Positions 32,201 to 44,125 are shown, numbered from the stretch's first letter. The stretch: DNA of 64,000 nt from Ceratobasidium sp. AG-K (GCA_037039685.1 JAWNGF010000006.1:744001-808000); one strand, 5' to 3'. A program made the numbers and translations. The notes: generated by a model from the sequence alone, not told the origin.

Positions 32201-34001
32201 GAGTGATGGACACTTGATTGCTGGCCCTCTGCGCGGTCATACTCACAATGTAAACTCGGTATCCTTCTCGCTCGACGGCGCTTGCCTCGCCTCCGGTTCC
32301 GACGACCATACTATTCGCATGTGGGATGCTCACTCGGGCACTCAGCTCGGTGAGCCTCTCAACGGACACCAGGGCGGTGTGATGTCGGTCGCATTCTCAC
32401 CGGACGGCAAGCATATTGCCTCTGGCTCAAGTGACTACTCAATCCGTATCTGGGACCACCAAACACCCACAATTGTTGGGGGACTGTTCAACGGGCATAC
32501 CGATACCGTCTACTCTATCGCGTATTCTCCTGATGCCCTACGTCTAGTGTCCTGCTCAGGCGACCAAACAGTCAGAGTATGGGATGTATCAGGGGGTGTA
32601 TTGCTCGCTGGCCCATTCGTCGGTCATACCGGCGCCGTCTCATCGGTTTCGTTCTCACCTAATGGCGGTCTGGTTGTGTCCGGTTCACATGATAAAACAA
32701 TTCGGATATGGGAAGCTACTAGTGGGACATTGCTTGCTGGGCCATTCGAGGGGCACACCGACCAAGTCAACTCGGTGCTCTTTGCCGTGGACGGCCCTCG
32801 CATTCTCTCCGGTTCTGAGGATGGCACGATCCGTGTATGGGACGCACGCCACAGGAAGACAGGCGTTACCGATTCTTCGGGTCACACTGGCGGCATCAAC
32901 TCTATCGCCTTATCCCCCGATGGCGCATACGCTGCCTCCGGCTCGGATGACCGCACGATCTGCGTCTGGGATACGCACGATGGAGCGCTCGTCGCTGGTC
33001 CATTCGAGGGTCACACCAGATCTGTCAGCTCGGTGTCACGATCACCAGACGGAGCACGCATCGTGTCTGGCTCGCGGGATCGCACCCTCCGCATATGGGA
33101 GACTTCCACCGGCGCTTTGCTTGCTGGCCCATTCGTGGGACACACCGATTGGGTCGTGGCGGTTACGTTTTCACCAGACGGTAATCACGTTGCGTCCGGA
33201 TCACATGACGGCACTATCCGAATATGGAACTCGTATACCGGCGAACTGGTTGCCGAGCCATTCAATAGTCACTTCGCCGGGGTCACGTCAATTGCATTTT
33301 CACCTGACGGTGCTCGCCTCGTCTCAGGCTCATATGACCGCGCAGTACGAATGTGGGACCCCAACGACAGTGTCGAACCACTCTGGACGACCTACTATCA
33401 CAGCTGGGCTGTCTACTGTGTGGCCTTCTCACCCAATGGGACGCAAGTCGTGTCTGGCTCGTACGACTGCACTATCTGGGTGTTGGATGCGTTCAACGGC
33501 GTAGTGGTCCATGGTCCGTTCACAGGCCATAGTGACTGGGTCTGGTCCGTCTCATTCTCGCCCGATGGAACGCGCGTCGTATCTGCTTCTAGGGATAATA
33601 CAGTGCGAGTGTGGGACGTGCAAAGTGGGACCACGGTGGCTGGCCCGCTCGAGGGTTCCACAAGCGATGTCAAGTCGGTCGTTTTCTCTCCAGACGGTGC
33701 ACGTGTCATCTCTGGCTCGGCTGATGGCACCATTAGGTCATGGGACCTCGCAGTTGCTACCAAACCAGGTTCCATATCTCACCACCACTTGTCCATGAAT
33801 CGCGACGGATGGCTTACCAATTCGGACTCGCAACGGTTGCTCTGGGTGCCCCCTGATCTGCGGAGCGAGTTTACCCTCCGCAACCTTTCCAACTTCATTA
33901 TTATTGGCAACGACTGTTCCATCTTCATCAACGATTCCGATTTATGTCTCGGAGACGAATGGCACATATGCTATTGCCCAGCGCTGTCACCCGCAGTCTA
34001 A
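29217..34001 (+). CDS. NLR-type receptor: coiled coil, NACHT NTPase, WD40 repeats
   Basis: Six exons with introns at 29553-29606, 29738-29791, 29931-29983, 30026-30081 and 31624-31673, all in phase. The start is the first ATG (MTQTEDTMASE). A disordered N-terminus precedes a coiled coil (RLKGVLKKQEVRLNGL...). The linker VGCTENTRVHLLDDTRAW is typical of Agaricomycete NACHT proteins. The NACHT domain has a P-loop GMAGTGKTTIAYT (about 30253-30290) and Walker B VVVIDALDECTD. The link to the repeats has STPHIYVSALPF. Then come about 14 WD40 repeats (GHTxxVxSVxFSPDG...TIRIWD), the first one degenerate, consistent with two seven-bladed propellers. Stop TAA at 33999-34001. Expected role: cytosolic sensor in non-self or heterokaryon recognition (family knowledge). 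No break seen. Confidence 0.9.
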
Positions 34002-34451
34002 CAACTTGTACATTTTTTCCTTTGCGCTACTTCCCGCTTGCGTTCTTTTTTAATAATTATACTATCTTGAATAAATTGCCCCTGGCGGCCCTGTACTGCG
34101 GTGGCTGGGAGGGCGGCCGATGTCAACGATTACTCGAAGTATGGTTTGCCCTTGTGACCAATAAACCTTCAAAGCGCATGCCGATACGGTAGATAATTGT
34201 CGCCTTCTTGCCTTTACAATGGTCTACATGTAATCGTGTCCCATTCTTTGTGGAATGTTTTCGATTCGCAGTAGCATTCCAGGCCACTCGAAACACGTGC
34301 CTCGGTGTAACTAGCACTGCGTCATCTCATTTCCCTCCTACATGTTTATGTTGTGGTTGGCGCGTTTTGCCGAGCTATACGGGGTGTATCTCAGCTTGTG
34401 CTACTTAGTAGTAGAGAACTGTGGATGTTATGACATAACACGACAGTCTGA
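34002..34451. other. Intergenic, 3' side of the NLR gene
   Basis: Likely NLR 3' UTR followed by non-coding sequence. No ORF of substance. Confidence 0.5.
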
Positions 34452-34462
34452 ATAAACAATGC

Positions 34463-35583
34463 TTTTTTTTTTTTTTGAATCAAGTTAAATTGTACGACGT
34501 TTCGGGGCAGGACCCTATGGTGCGCCGGTCTAGAGGTCGGGTGGCGTAAGGCCAAACATAAAAGCCCCAAAAAAGGGGGACAGAACAGGCCGAGGCAAGA
34601 AGAGACGGCTAAATACGCTATACATATGCGCCAGGACAGTAAATAAAAGGGACGCTATAGTAAGTCAAGGACAGAGATATCTATGGGAGCCGTGGCAAGC
34701 GAGAAACACACCGAGGCAACAGGGTAAGAGGAGAGCAGGCGCACTGGTGGCAGGTCACCTGAGCAGATCCGTGAATCTGCCTGAGGATCTCAGGAATTCA
34801 AACAGTGGCTTGAGAGCCTCCGACGAAAAGAGCAGGAAACTCAGGCTGGAGAACTGGTACCCGCGTGATCCAAGGTAAAGGTACCGCTCCGACGCGTAGT
34901 GACGGCAGTGCAGGAGAAAGTGGGCGACTGTCTCTGGGGCTTCCCCACAATGTTCACACACCGGGGTGTCTACGACCTGAAGGCGGTGGAGGTGGCTGTG
35001 CAGCTGCACATGACCAGTGGTCAGACGGAAGAGGAGTGTGGCTTGGGACCGGGGTAATTGATGGGTGTGGGCTAGGAAATCCCCCGCATGAATGTGTGGG
35101 AAACGAGCACTGTAGCGTAGGCCTGGTTTGGAGGACTGCCAGTGAGTCCTCGCCGCGATCCTGTTATCCGCCTGGAGCTTTCTCTTCAGCGTGGTTGGGT
35201 TGGTTGGGGGCCGGTAGTTGCGTAGTGCTGCTGGAACTAGGGCGTGTGGGTACACCCTTTCCTGTATCGCCGCTTTGGCCTCCAGATCTGCAGCCTCGTT
35301 CCCCGGAACACCCATATGCCCTGGGCACCACTGGAGACGCACCACTGTGCCGCCTGCTTTACTTCTGGCCCGCTTTAGCGCCCGTTGCACCATCTTCAGT
35401 AGGACCTGCGTGGCACCCTGCGCCGATCCATTAATGCACGAGAGAGCCTCCTGCGAGTCGGTGAAGATAGTTGCATCGTCCACGACCACTGTCTCTAGTA
35501 TGAGATGTGTGGCTAGGAGGATCCCTGCTAGCTCAGCATCAAGCACAGAGTGAGCGCCCTGTTCTCCAAGTCTGAAGCCTGTC
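34463..35583 (-). mobile_element. 5'-truncated LINE (non-LTR retrotransposon)
   Basis: On the - strand it ends in a poly-A run (T14 at 34463-34476 on +). It is flanked by a 12-bp target duplication ATAAACAATGCT at 34452-34463 and 35584-35595. About 1.1 kb of the 3' part remains. The poly-A tail, long duplication and 5' truncation together are the mark of target-primed reverse transcription. Confidence 0.9.
34755..35583 (-). pseudogene. LINE ORF2 C-terminus: RNase H and zinc knuckle
   Basis: The open frame enters at the truncation point and ends with a stop at 34755. RNase H residues are visible: DAELAGILLA, IFTDSQEAL, and VRLQWCPGHMGVPGNEAADLEAK. A C-terminal CCHC-like knuckle, CEHCGEAPETVAHFLLHC, follows. 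An RNase H domain within a LINE fits the Tad1-like fungal clade. Endonuclease and RT are missing, so this copy is inactive. Codons above 35583 belong to the flank. Confidence 0.85.
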
Positions 35584-35595
35584 ATAAACAATGCT

Positions 35596-36036
35596 GACAC
35601 GCTCCAGTCACATAACTATATACATAACCGAGTAAGACTGAAGTTCCAGCAGTTTGGAGCTGCTTTGAGTGAATGCTTGCTACCAGGGGGGTCAAGGCTA
35701 AGCTTAGGAGGAGGTCGATGTGCTTCTGCGTGCATGTGCCATTCCAGGTATGTTACAGTACATTGGGTAGGCCGAATTTTGTTCTTAACTTTTGCCATGA
35801 CCTAGGTTTATACTTGGTCGGTCGTGTACGTGGCCAACAGTTACATTGAGAATGATTACCACTCATAGAATACGTCACGGTAGATCGTTGGATTAGGATA
35901 TGTGTACAAGATGGCCCAGCGCTCTGCCCCAAGACCGAGACAAGGTGCAATGAACCCGGCCCCGAGGACATACACAGTATACAAAGTGGGATTCATTAAC
36001 ATAGCCTACATTTTACGTGACTGGCTTGAGGACATT
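35596..36036. other. Intergenic between LINE and hAT-like element
   Basis: No gene or repeat recognised. Confidence 0.5.
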
Positions 36037-36044
36037 AATCACTC

Positions 36045-37565
36045 TAGGGTGCAGTTATTAACTCCCAGAGAGATAATCACACGTTAATAACCGGGGGTGT
36101 TAATAACAGGGCGTTATTAACACGTGTTATTACCACCACGTGACACAATAATTTGTATGGTGTAATACACTGCGTGAACTAGAATACATCCAAGTTAACT
36201 GCACTAACATCCTTCTTGGCCGACAACTGTCCCTCAGAAGGCCTTTTGCGTGATGATTCCGGTCCCAAACTCTCTGCTTGCGCCCCTTCCACTCCCTCAA
36301 CCGCTTGATCTGCCAGGAGACCAAGCAAAACCGGGTTCTAAGGTCAACACCGTAGACGGTCGTCACATCAAACCCCTTTGCATCGAGGATCACTGCCTCA
36401 TGCACCTCCTCCCCGTCGTCGCTGCCAATCTCATCATCAATCAAATCTACGATATCCACCTCTTCGGTGCTGGTTTTGTCTTCACCACACTTGTCGTGTC
36501 CATTGTTTGTGCTTTTGAACACCTCAAGCTCAATAACCTGTTTTGCGACATATATGCGTATCAGATATGTAAGTATTAGCTGGCAAATACCAGCAAAACT
36601 GCGCACCTTTTCTGTAACAGACTGTGACATCTCCTCCGCTGCGTTTGACAGATCTTCTACCCATTTTGAGAGTAAAGCTTTCTCCCGAAAGTCGCCAGTA
36701 AGGTAGTAAGAAAACAGATCTACAATTGATTCGATCCCAGTCCCTTGCTCTCGAAAGGTCAGGGGCGTGACTGCTCGGAGCCCCAAAATATCTTCTAGAT
36801 CAGCATTGAGCACACTACATGGCGCACCAAGAAGATCGAGCTTGTCGGGATCAGGAGTCCAGTATCTGAAATCATAGATACTCGAACCCGAAGGCAGAGA
36901 AGTCGGCAGAGCGTGTAAAGCCGCGCGCAAGTGGTCAATTTTGTGTTGGTAAGAGTGATCGGACTGCATGTAAGGGAACTGCGAAACGCTGAGTACTACC
37001 TCGAGAGCAGATCGTTGGGGGTATTTATGCACTTTTATTGCGCCCTTTATAAGCTGACGCTGCTACAAACCTGAGTGAGCAAGCTCTGCGTGCTGTATGC
37101 TCTATGCACAGCCTTGATTCGGCACTTGAGGGGCTCAAATCGCCGGATGAATGTCCTTTGCCTAAGAAAGAGCGGCGCCGGACAACCCGGGCACAGGCTG
37201 CACGACTAATTCTGCCGATCGGTCGCGTCCCAGCTATCACCTGCCATATCTAACGTGTATTCCGGCTTAATGGGCACTTGGTGCAATGTGTTTGCGCGTA
37301 CAACACGGATTCCCTTTATTTCCGAACCAAAGGGTCAAATCCAGTCTGAGAGTACCTGGAAGCGGTCTCACCATAATCGCTAGCAATGTTTGGTGGGCCG
37401 AACTTGACTCAACAGGACAATTTGCAGTGTGTTGAGCCGAGTTATGCAATAATTGTTATTAGCACGCCATTTTTCCGGGTCAGTTTCTACCATCGTTATT
37501 AACACATTTGTAACGTAATGTGTGCAACACTGGTTAGGAACATATCACCCAATAACTGCACCCTA
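36045..37565 (-). mobile_element. hAT-like DNA element with a non-transposase gene
   Basis: 1521 bp bounded by perfect 15-bp inverted repeats (TAGGGTGCAGTTATT at 36045-36059, its complement at 37551-37565). The perfect 8-bp target duplication AATCACTC is at 36037-36044 and 37566-37573. An 8-bp duplication is typical of the hAT superfamily. Copies of GTTATTAAC or TTAATAAC cluster just inside both ends (36055-36140 and 37450-37505). No hAT transposase is encoded, so it would be mobilised in trans. Confidence 0.85.
36130..36969 (-). CDS. Gene carried by the hAT-like element, unknown function
   Basis: Begins at the first in-frame ATG (MQSDHSYQHKIDHL); the frame is open further up to 37032. The body reads like a globular protein: SLPSGSSIYDFRYW, DLLGAPCSVLNADLEDILG, TFREQGTGIESIVDLFS, LLSKWVEDLSNAAEEM. 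It then has an acidic stretch (VDIVDLIDDEIGSDDGEE). A 69-bp segment ending at about 36537 has intron borders (GTGCGC...AACAG) and a GCTAATAC branch-like site. Its length is a multiple of three, so both forms stay in frame. An upstream exon may exist at 37070-37245 (SRLCIEHTARRACSLR). No domain is recognised. It may be captured host sequence or an N-terminal remnant of a transposase. Confidence 0.5.
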   Translation of the reverse strand: MQSDHSYQHKIDHLRAALHALPTSLPSGSSIYDFRYWTPDPDKLDLLGAPCSVLNADLEDILGLRAVTPLTFREQGTGIESIVDLFSYYLTGDFREKALLSKWVEDLSNAAEEMSQSVTEKVRSFAGICQLILTYLIRIYVAKQVIELEVFKSTNNGHDKCGEDKTSTEEVDIVDLIDDEIGSDDGEEVHEAVILDAKGFDVTTVYGVDLRTRFCLVSWQIKRLREWKGRKQRVWDRNHHAKGLLRDSCRPRRMLVQLTWMYSSSRSVLHHTNYCVTWW

Positions 37566-37777
37566 AATCACTCAAACGAGGCCGGCGCGTTTGTCCGGCT
37601 TCAGCTCCCTGAAATCCTTGGCGCTTACGGCTGTTTGTCCAAGTCACGTGTACCTTGTAACTCAGACTCGACCACATCCACCTGGCTCATGGCAGCTCAC
37701 ATCAAGCACACCCGGCGCCAAGTTAGTATTCGAAATAATGATAGGAGTGGATATAGCTATATAAAAAAACCTAGGTG

Positions 37778-40700
37778 ATGGCGACTGCGGATGCCCGAAA
37801 TACGTTGTTGGCGCGGAAGACTGAGGAGCGTCAGTAAGTCTGACGGAAATTTGGCAAGCTGGTCGTACTTATGCATTTGTTTTGTTGGTTAGAGCTGCTT
37901 CAGCCGCGCGAGAACGACATATACGAGAGCTGCTGCGAGTGACCGAGTCGCGGAGTAAGATAGGGGTGGGCGGGTTTCCGCGAAGGCAGGAGGTACCAGC
38001 AGAGTTGCTGAAGTACTATCTGACGCCATTTCCTGAGTAAGTGGTGCTCACCTTATTAATATATATATATATATATATATGGCTGATATATTATTACTAT
38101 AGTGGTACATTTCCTTCTGTCCTCGAACTGGTCCAACGACACCTTGCACCTACTCCCGAACCCGAACCTCAGCCCGAGCCTGAACCCGAGCCTGAACCCG
38201 TGGTCATTTCTGAGCTCGAGCCCGCACCGGTGGAAGCAGAAGCCGCCTCGCCTGAAGTCAAGACAGAGGAAGATGACACGCCTATGGATGAGTCTGACGA
38301 GGTGAGCATATTGCATTGTAACGACACTGAACTGACGGTTATCTAGCCCGTAGCAACCGATGGCGACGATGATGTGGAAATGCAAGCACCACCCATCGTG
38401 CCTCCCAGCCTTCCTCCTCCTGAACCTACCCCGATTCAAGAATCAAACGACCCACTGCCGTTCGCGCCATCTCCGCCCAAGTCAAATGATCCACAACCTG
38501 CAGCTGAACCTCGACCAGAGCCTGCGAGTGACCACGCTCCCAGTAGTCCAACCCAGTCTCGCCAGCCACGCACCAAGTTCGATCCATCCCGGCCCCTTCA
38601 AGCAGACCAAACTCCGCTCGCCCCACCTCCGCAAGATGCACGGATCCCGAGTGCGTCTGAGCTGAAAGGGATGATGTTCCCGGAGGGCGAGGAGACAGAG
38701 GAAATGGTCAACCCAGCACTGATTACAGCACCTCCGAACCCACCTCAGACACCGACGACGATTAATCCAACTCTCACCCTTTCTACGCCAACAACCTCGA
38801 GGCCAACGCCTTCGTCGACCCCACTACGAACACCAACGACGTCGAATGCCCCTGCGCGTCTCACGTCACATATCAAGCCGCTTACGAATGCGTATACTGC
38901 TTCGCTCCCGCCTCTTCCCCAGTTGCCACCTGATATCGCCAAGAAAGTGGCAGGAGTCAAAGTTCGGCGACGAGGAATGCAAAATTCGGGTCCAGGAGTG
39001 AACTGGGGCGAAAATGGGATATGGAAGGGTGCACAATCCCCTGGGGCAGCCCCAGGCGGGTTGGGTCCAGGCGGAGCAGGCGCACAGGGATGGTGGGCGA
39101 GCCTGAGCGGTATGCTCTACAATCTCGGCGTCTATTTTGGGATATTAATGTGTTATGTAGTGGGACAAGCACCTCAGGCTGGAACATCCAATGCTCCTCA
39201 ACCTGGGATGGAGCTCCTTCGGTGGCAGGCAATCTTGCAGATTAATCCCGCGCACGTGTTTGCACGGCGTCCGACCAAGTGCGTCACGACGCACGAATGG
39301 AGGGTGGGTGTTCAAAGTTATGAATTTCGTTTATTGACCTTGTTTGTACACAGGTCCTTCGACGCGAGCTGGAATATACTCGCGCGATGCAGCGTATCGA
39401 GTCGCTCAAACAAGATGGCATGTGGTCGTTCCGTCAGCCCAAGAAGCAGCGCGGCCCTGTGATGCCCAAGACGCACTGGGACTATCTTATGGACGAGATG
39501 GTTGGTTTTTGATCCCTTCGTCTAAGCCCACTCGTTGATATTTGGAATTAGAAATGGCTGCAGGTAGATTTTCGAGAGGAGAGGCGGTGGAAGACTGCTC
39601 TCGCATTCGAGATTGCACATGCTGTTAAGGACTGGCACGATGCGTCACCGGAGGAACGCAAGGAGATGCGTGTTGGGTTCAGGAGGATCGTTGAAGTAGA
39701 CACGGAAGCGGAGGACATGGAGATGGGCGAGGCGGATAAAGGGGGGGATGTGGAGATGCAGGGCGTGGGCGACGACGGAAAAGCAAACGAAGTCCGGTCA
39801 GAGCCGGATGACGATGGAGAGGGCGAGCAGGAACCAGAGCCGGAGCCGGAGAAACCACATACCGAGGGGTTAGCGCCGAGGGAGGATGTGATGGGTGCCG
39901 ACGAGCCGACCTTGGAGATTCCAGCTGCGGTTGAGGAGGAAAAGAGGGACGAGAACGAGGAGCCAGGGGCGCTGACCAAGGACTGGGCAGGAGATGCAGA
40001 TGCCGAGGGCGAGGTGGAGGAGGTGTTGACAATGGAAGGAGTCGAGGACAGCAAGGGCACGCTGGAGGACGGCCTGGGCAAGGACCAACTAGATGGCGAA
40101 ACCGAAGACCCGGTTCAAAGTGGTCTTCGAGCTAATGCGGCTGGCGACGCGACGCTTGTTGCGAGCGACGATCCGACTCCGTCAAAAGAGGAGGAAGAGT
40201 ACCTGAACGCGGTCCGAAGCGAACTCCTGGAGTTTGCTCAAACCCCCTCGCTGGCTACGACGTTCAACCTCCCTCCCCTCCCTGAAAAAGATTCTGTCGA
40301 CGCCCTGGCCGATCTCTTCCCCGATTTATCCCTCTATACCGGCCTGCCATCGACGATCGAGTCCGACCCGAACAAGCAAGAGAAACGACCAGACGAGAGC
40401 ATGTCGTCTGTCGCAGCCGGGAAACTGGCACATACGTCTCGGTTGATGGACGTTCGGCCCATTCTGGTGGGCACGCTCGACCCTGCGCGGCACTTGTTCA
40501 AGACCAAATGGGAAGACTTGGACGAGGTGCCGGCGGTGGAAGACGGACGCGAGGTTGGGGCGATTAGAGCTGACACGGTGTTTGCTGGGAATTGTGAGTA
40601 CCCAGAGTTGATTTATAAACCGGCACTGATTCCGGGTAGACTTGTTCGCGCCTGAGCGCAAAGCAGAAGAAAAGCAAGTCCGCCGGCGACCAGATAGTGG

Positions 40701-42209
40701 GATGGTCCACCCCCTCGCTGCTCAAGTCCCTGCGCCCCCACGTGACGCAGCTGCCCGACTAGAACGCGTGATATGGACGTCCGACGATGACGTACTGCTC
40801 AAGTCCATCTGCGACGCGTACCCGAACAGCTGGGCTCTTATTGCCGACGTGTTCAACTCTTCCCGAGTGACCATCAAGCCCGATATGCGGACGCCGTGGG
40901 ATTGCTTCGACCGCTACGTCAAGCTATATGGTGGTGGGATGCCAGACGAGCAGGAGCGCAAGCCCGGGTTCCCGGTCGAGATTGCGCTTCCATCCCCTGG
41001 TGGTACGGTCAAAAAGGACGTCAAGGCCAGCGCGCCGAAGCGCGGAGTGTTTGAGAACAAGAAGCAGGTTCGGCAGCACTTTTTGTACGACACGCTGCGC
41101 AAGGTGGTTAGGAAGCGGGAGAACGCGAACAAGGCGAACCGTAAGCCATCCTCCATCCCTTCACTCTGGTAATTAAATTTTCCATAGAACCCCCTAAACG
41201 GACCATTCCCCCGCCGCACGAGACACATTCCCAATTAGCCAGTGGGCAGCGAATATATACTCCGGCCGAGCTATCTAAACTCAAGGCTGAGCGGGATCAG
41301 AGGCACTATACCGAGATGATGAAGCGGAGGCAGGAGATATATCAGCAAGCGGTGGCTGCTGGGCGGCCCGTTGTGAGTAACTCGATGCTTAGTATACTTT
41401 TCGTGCTAATTCGGTGTAGCCGCGTATGCCTCCAGGCTTGGTCAACGTGCCGATTCGAACCGCCCAGATGAACGCCCATATGCAAATGCAAATGCAGCAA
41501 CAACAGGCGCAACAGTCTGGCGTGCAGCAGTCCCCCAGCCAACAGGCTCAAGTTCCCCAAGCCGCTGCACAACCCGGCCTACCCCAATCGACAGATCCCC
41601 AGGTGCAAGCCCAATTCGCCGCGAGGATGCAAACGGCCCAACGGGTCATGCCGAATCAGCAACAAGCACAGGCGCTTCTTCAAGCTGGAATGAATGGCCA
41701 AATGTCCCCGCCGAACCAGGCGGCGCAGTCTCCAAACCTCCATACCCCAGGGATGCAGGCTGGGGGGCCTATTGCGCGCCCATCGTCGGCGATGCGGCCA
41801 GGAAGCGGGAGTCCAGGGATCGTCAACGGCCAAGCCATGTCTCACCTACTTAGGACGAATGGTATGCACCAGATGCATCTTAACCTCGCGAATGGTGTTA
41901 TTCCCCCGAATATGCAACAAAACTCGGGCATGACAAATGGGAATTCGGTATTCGGGAACGGACTGGTGAACGGGCGCGGCCAGCTGGGGCCTGAGCAGAT
42001 GAATCAGCTGCTATTGGTGAGTCGTTCGTTTTAAAGTCGAGTTGGTATTGACAGTCCTCTAGCAACAAGCCGCTCGTCAAATTAGTGCGCAAATGCAGCA
42101 AAATCAGCAACCGGCGCAAAATCAGACACCAGCCCAATCCACCACACAACTCCAAGTTCCCACTATCCAGCAGTCGCCGGCGACGGAAAATGATGTGACC
42201 ATGCAGTGA
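37778..42209 (+). CDS. EAF1: Chromatin modification-related protein EAF1/VID21 (NuA4 platform subunit)
   Basis: Ten exons; introns at about 37833-37888, 38037-38102, 38302-38346, 39304-39353, 39501-39551, 40594-40639, 41141-41187, 41373-41419 and 42017-42062, in phase. Start MATADARNTLLARK. Order: helical N-terminus; long Pro/Glu-rich disordered part; HSA domain (THWDYLMDEM, then KWLQVDFREERRWK across an intron) that in the family binds actin and Arp4; acidic linker; SANT/Myb domain (VIWTSDDDVLLKSICDAYP...WALIADVF); NKKQVRQHFLYDTLRKV; and a Gln-rich tail (MQMQMQQQQAQQ). The HSA followed by SANT without an SNF2 helicase is diagnostic of Eaf1. Expected role: scaffold of the NuA4 histone H4/H2A acetyltransferase in the nucleus. 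Stop TGA at 42207. No damage seen. Confidence 0.9.
38059..38080. repeat. (AT)n microsatellite in EAF1 intron 2
   Basis: About eleven AT units within the 66-bp intron 38037-38102. Confidence 0.9.
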
Positions 42210-42582
42210 CCGGTCTGTTTCTTGTCCTTGTATATTAGCTTGTAGGGTTATTATTCGAGTTTCCTTTTTGAGTGTGATCGCTGGCAGGATCGGTAGAACC
42301 AACTCGATCAACTCTGCTCGGAAGAATTGCGTCAATTCTGCGCTTCTTGTCGCCGCGCCAAGGACCGGCGGTCCGCTCGATGACTTGCTTCGCGCCTTGT
42401 TGCACATCCATATACGAGGTACCAACATTGAGAAGTGTGGTTTCGAGGCAATCCATTCATCATGCAAGCACGTTCATTCGCTCGTCCAGCTGCTTTGACA
42501 CGACGGCCGGAGGACGCGGGCCGCCGAACGAGGTATATATGCTCGCTGGACAACGGCATGGTACGGCATTCTCTGTTTAAAT
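42210..42582. promoter_or_regulatory. Intergenic EAF1 to AA9; promoter of the AA9 gene
   Basis: No coding frame. GGTATATATGCTC near 42530 is a plausible TATA element about 50 bp before the AA9 start codon. Confidence 0.45.
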
Positions 42583-43918
42583 ATGCGCAGCTTTGTTGTG
42601 TTTTCGAGTTTGTCTTTTGCAGCGACTGCCTTGGCGCACGGGTATGTCCAACAGTTGAAGATTGGTAACCAGTACGTGCAAACTTGGAACCCGTACAAGG
42701 TGGGTCCGCCAATTTGGATCTGCTCATATGCTTACATCGAGTTCTGTGTAGGATCCTCAGCAAAAGGTCACTCGCATTACCAGGGCCTTCAAGGATAACG
42801 GACCTATCCCTGATGGGTGAGTACTTCCTATTTCAACTCTGGACGAAAGCTCATTCTTTCTCCGTCTAAAAGCGAGTTCACAGTACGAAATACAGTTTTC
42901 GCCGGTGAATGTATGCTAACCCCACTGGCAGACATCGGCCATCACATGCAACGTCGGCAAGACCACAGATACTCAAAACATCCCCGTAAACGCAACAGCT
43001 TTGGTTCCAGCAGGAACCACCGTGGATTTCCTCTGGACTGACTGGCAGTCCGATCATCCCGGACCCAGTACGTGCTATCAATACTACGCTAAGCCACTGA
43101 CACTATATTTGTCAATAGTTATGACGTATTTGGCCAAGTGTCCTGGCTCGTGCTCTACTTTCAAGGCCGACTCGGGAAACATTTGGGTCAAGGTATAGCA
43201 AAAAAACTTTCCTCTCACTCGGTTAAATGACTTTTGTATATTCTCAGATTCAAGAGGATGGCTACGACGCGGTAAGCTTGGCTACCTGATTTGACTGTAA
43301 ATATCAATCTTGATCACTGGCACAGACCAAGACACCCCCTTGGGCTTCCAAGCGTCTCCCTACTGTCAATAGGTATGCGTCTACTTCAATCACCCGACTT
43401 TTCGTTCACCACCTCCCATTCAGCACCTGGTCGGCGACTATCCCCAAGACTCTGCAAAATGGAGAATATATCCTTCGTCGTGAGTATTATTAATCGCTAT
43501 GCGACAAAAGTAATTTGAGGAGCGATCGAATTGTAGACGAAATCTTGGGACTGCAACGTGCTACCGAATCTGGCCGTGCCCAATTTTATCCGGCTTGCCA
43601 TCAAATTACCGTCACAAACGTATGCACTCCATCGCCAGCATAACAGACCATGAATCTGACATTCGAACCTTAGGGAGGGACCAAAGCTCTCCCTACGGGT
43701 ATCGCCTTGCCTGGCAATTATACTCTCACCGATCCCGGCGTGAGTATCCTTTGCCAAGAATTTTTGAATTTACACTAAACAATTGAACAGATCCTCCTCG
43801 AGTACCGTGAAATCTCTGCCACAAAGCCATACACTCCCCCAGGTGAGGAGGATTTTCATTCCTTGCCCTATGACTCATTGTGGCAATTGACTCAGGCGGT
43901 CGCCCCTGGACCGGTTAA
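42583..43918 (+). CDS. AA9 lytic polysaccharide monooxygenase, secreted
   Basis: About ten short exons; clear introns include 42700-42751, those ending near 43118 and 43248, and the last before 43905. Signal peptide MRSFVVFSSLSFAATALA is followed directly by HGYVQQLKIGN, so the N-terminal His of the copper brace is present. The second copper His is in WQSDHPGP and the axial Tyr in AQFYPACHQITV. EYILRHEILGL is the usual block near the active site. Length is about 235 residues, a catalytic domain only, with no CBM1. Expected role: oxidative cleavage of cellulose or other glucans outside the cell. Exon 3 (about 42872-42903) is short and its acceptor GCGAG is weak, so that junction is the least certain. 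Stop TAA at 43916-43918. Confidence 0.85.
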
Positions 43919-44125
43919 TGCTCACGCGTCTGTCGTAACAAATGGCGACTGTTCCCTGTATAATAAAGATTCAATTCATGATTGGTTCTATTTACTCCGT
44001 GTAGTCTGAGATTCACTTATTACGCTTGAGCTGCTCCCTGTCACCTAGTTGAAAAGGTATACCAAGAATGGATGCTCATACCCGAAAATCATGTAGCCTC
44101 GCCACGTTAATCAACCCAGCCACTA

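Noticed and set aside
32584..33504. 306-codon + frame inside the WD40 region
   Set aside because: Off-frame shadow of a highly repetitive coding sequence; the WD40 frame is clearly the real one.
34865..35553. + strand ORFs over the LINE
   Set aside because: Antisense to the RNase H frame, which carries recognisable catalytic motifs.
36130..36969. hAT transposase
   Set aside because: None of the hAT dimerisation or catalytic motifs are seen and the frame is too short.
39548..40088. Ser/Pro-rich - strand ORFs opposite EAF1
   Set aside because: Antisense of the acidic linker between HSA and SANT domains.
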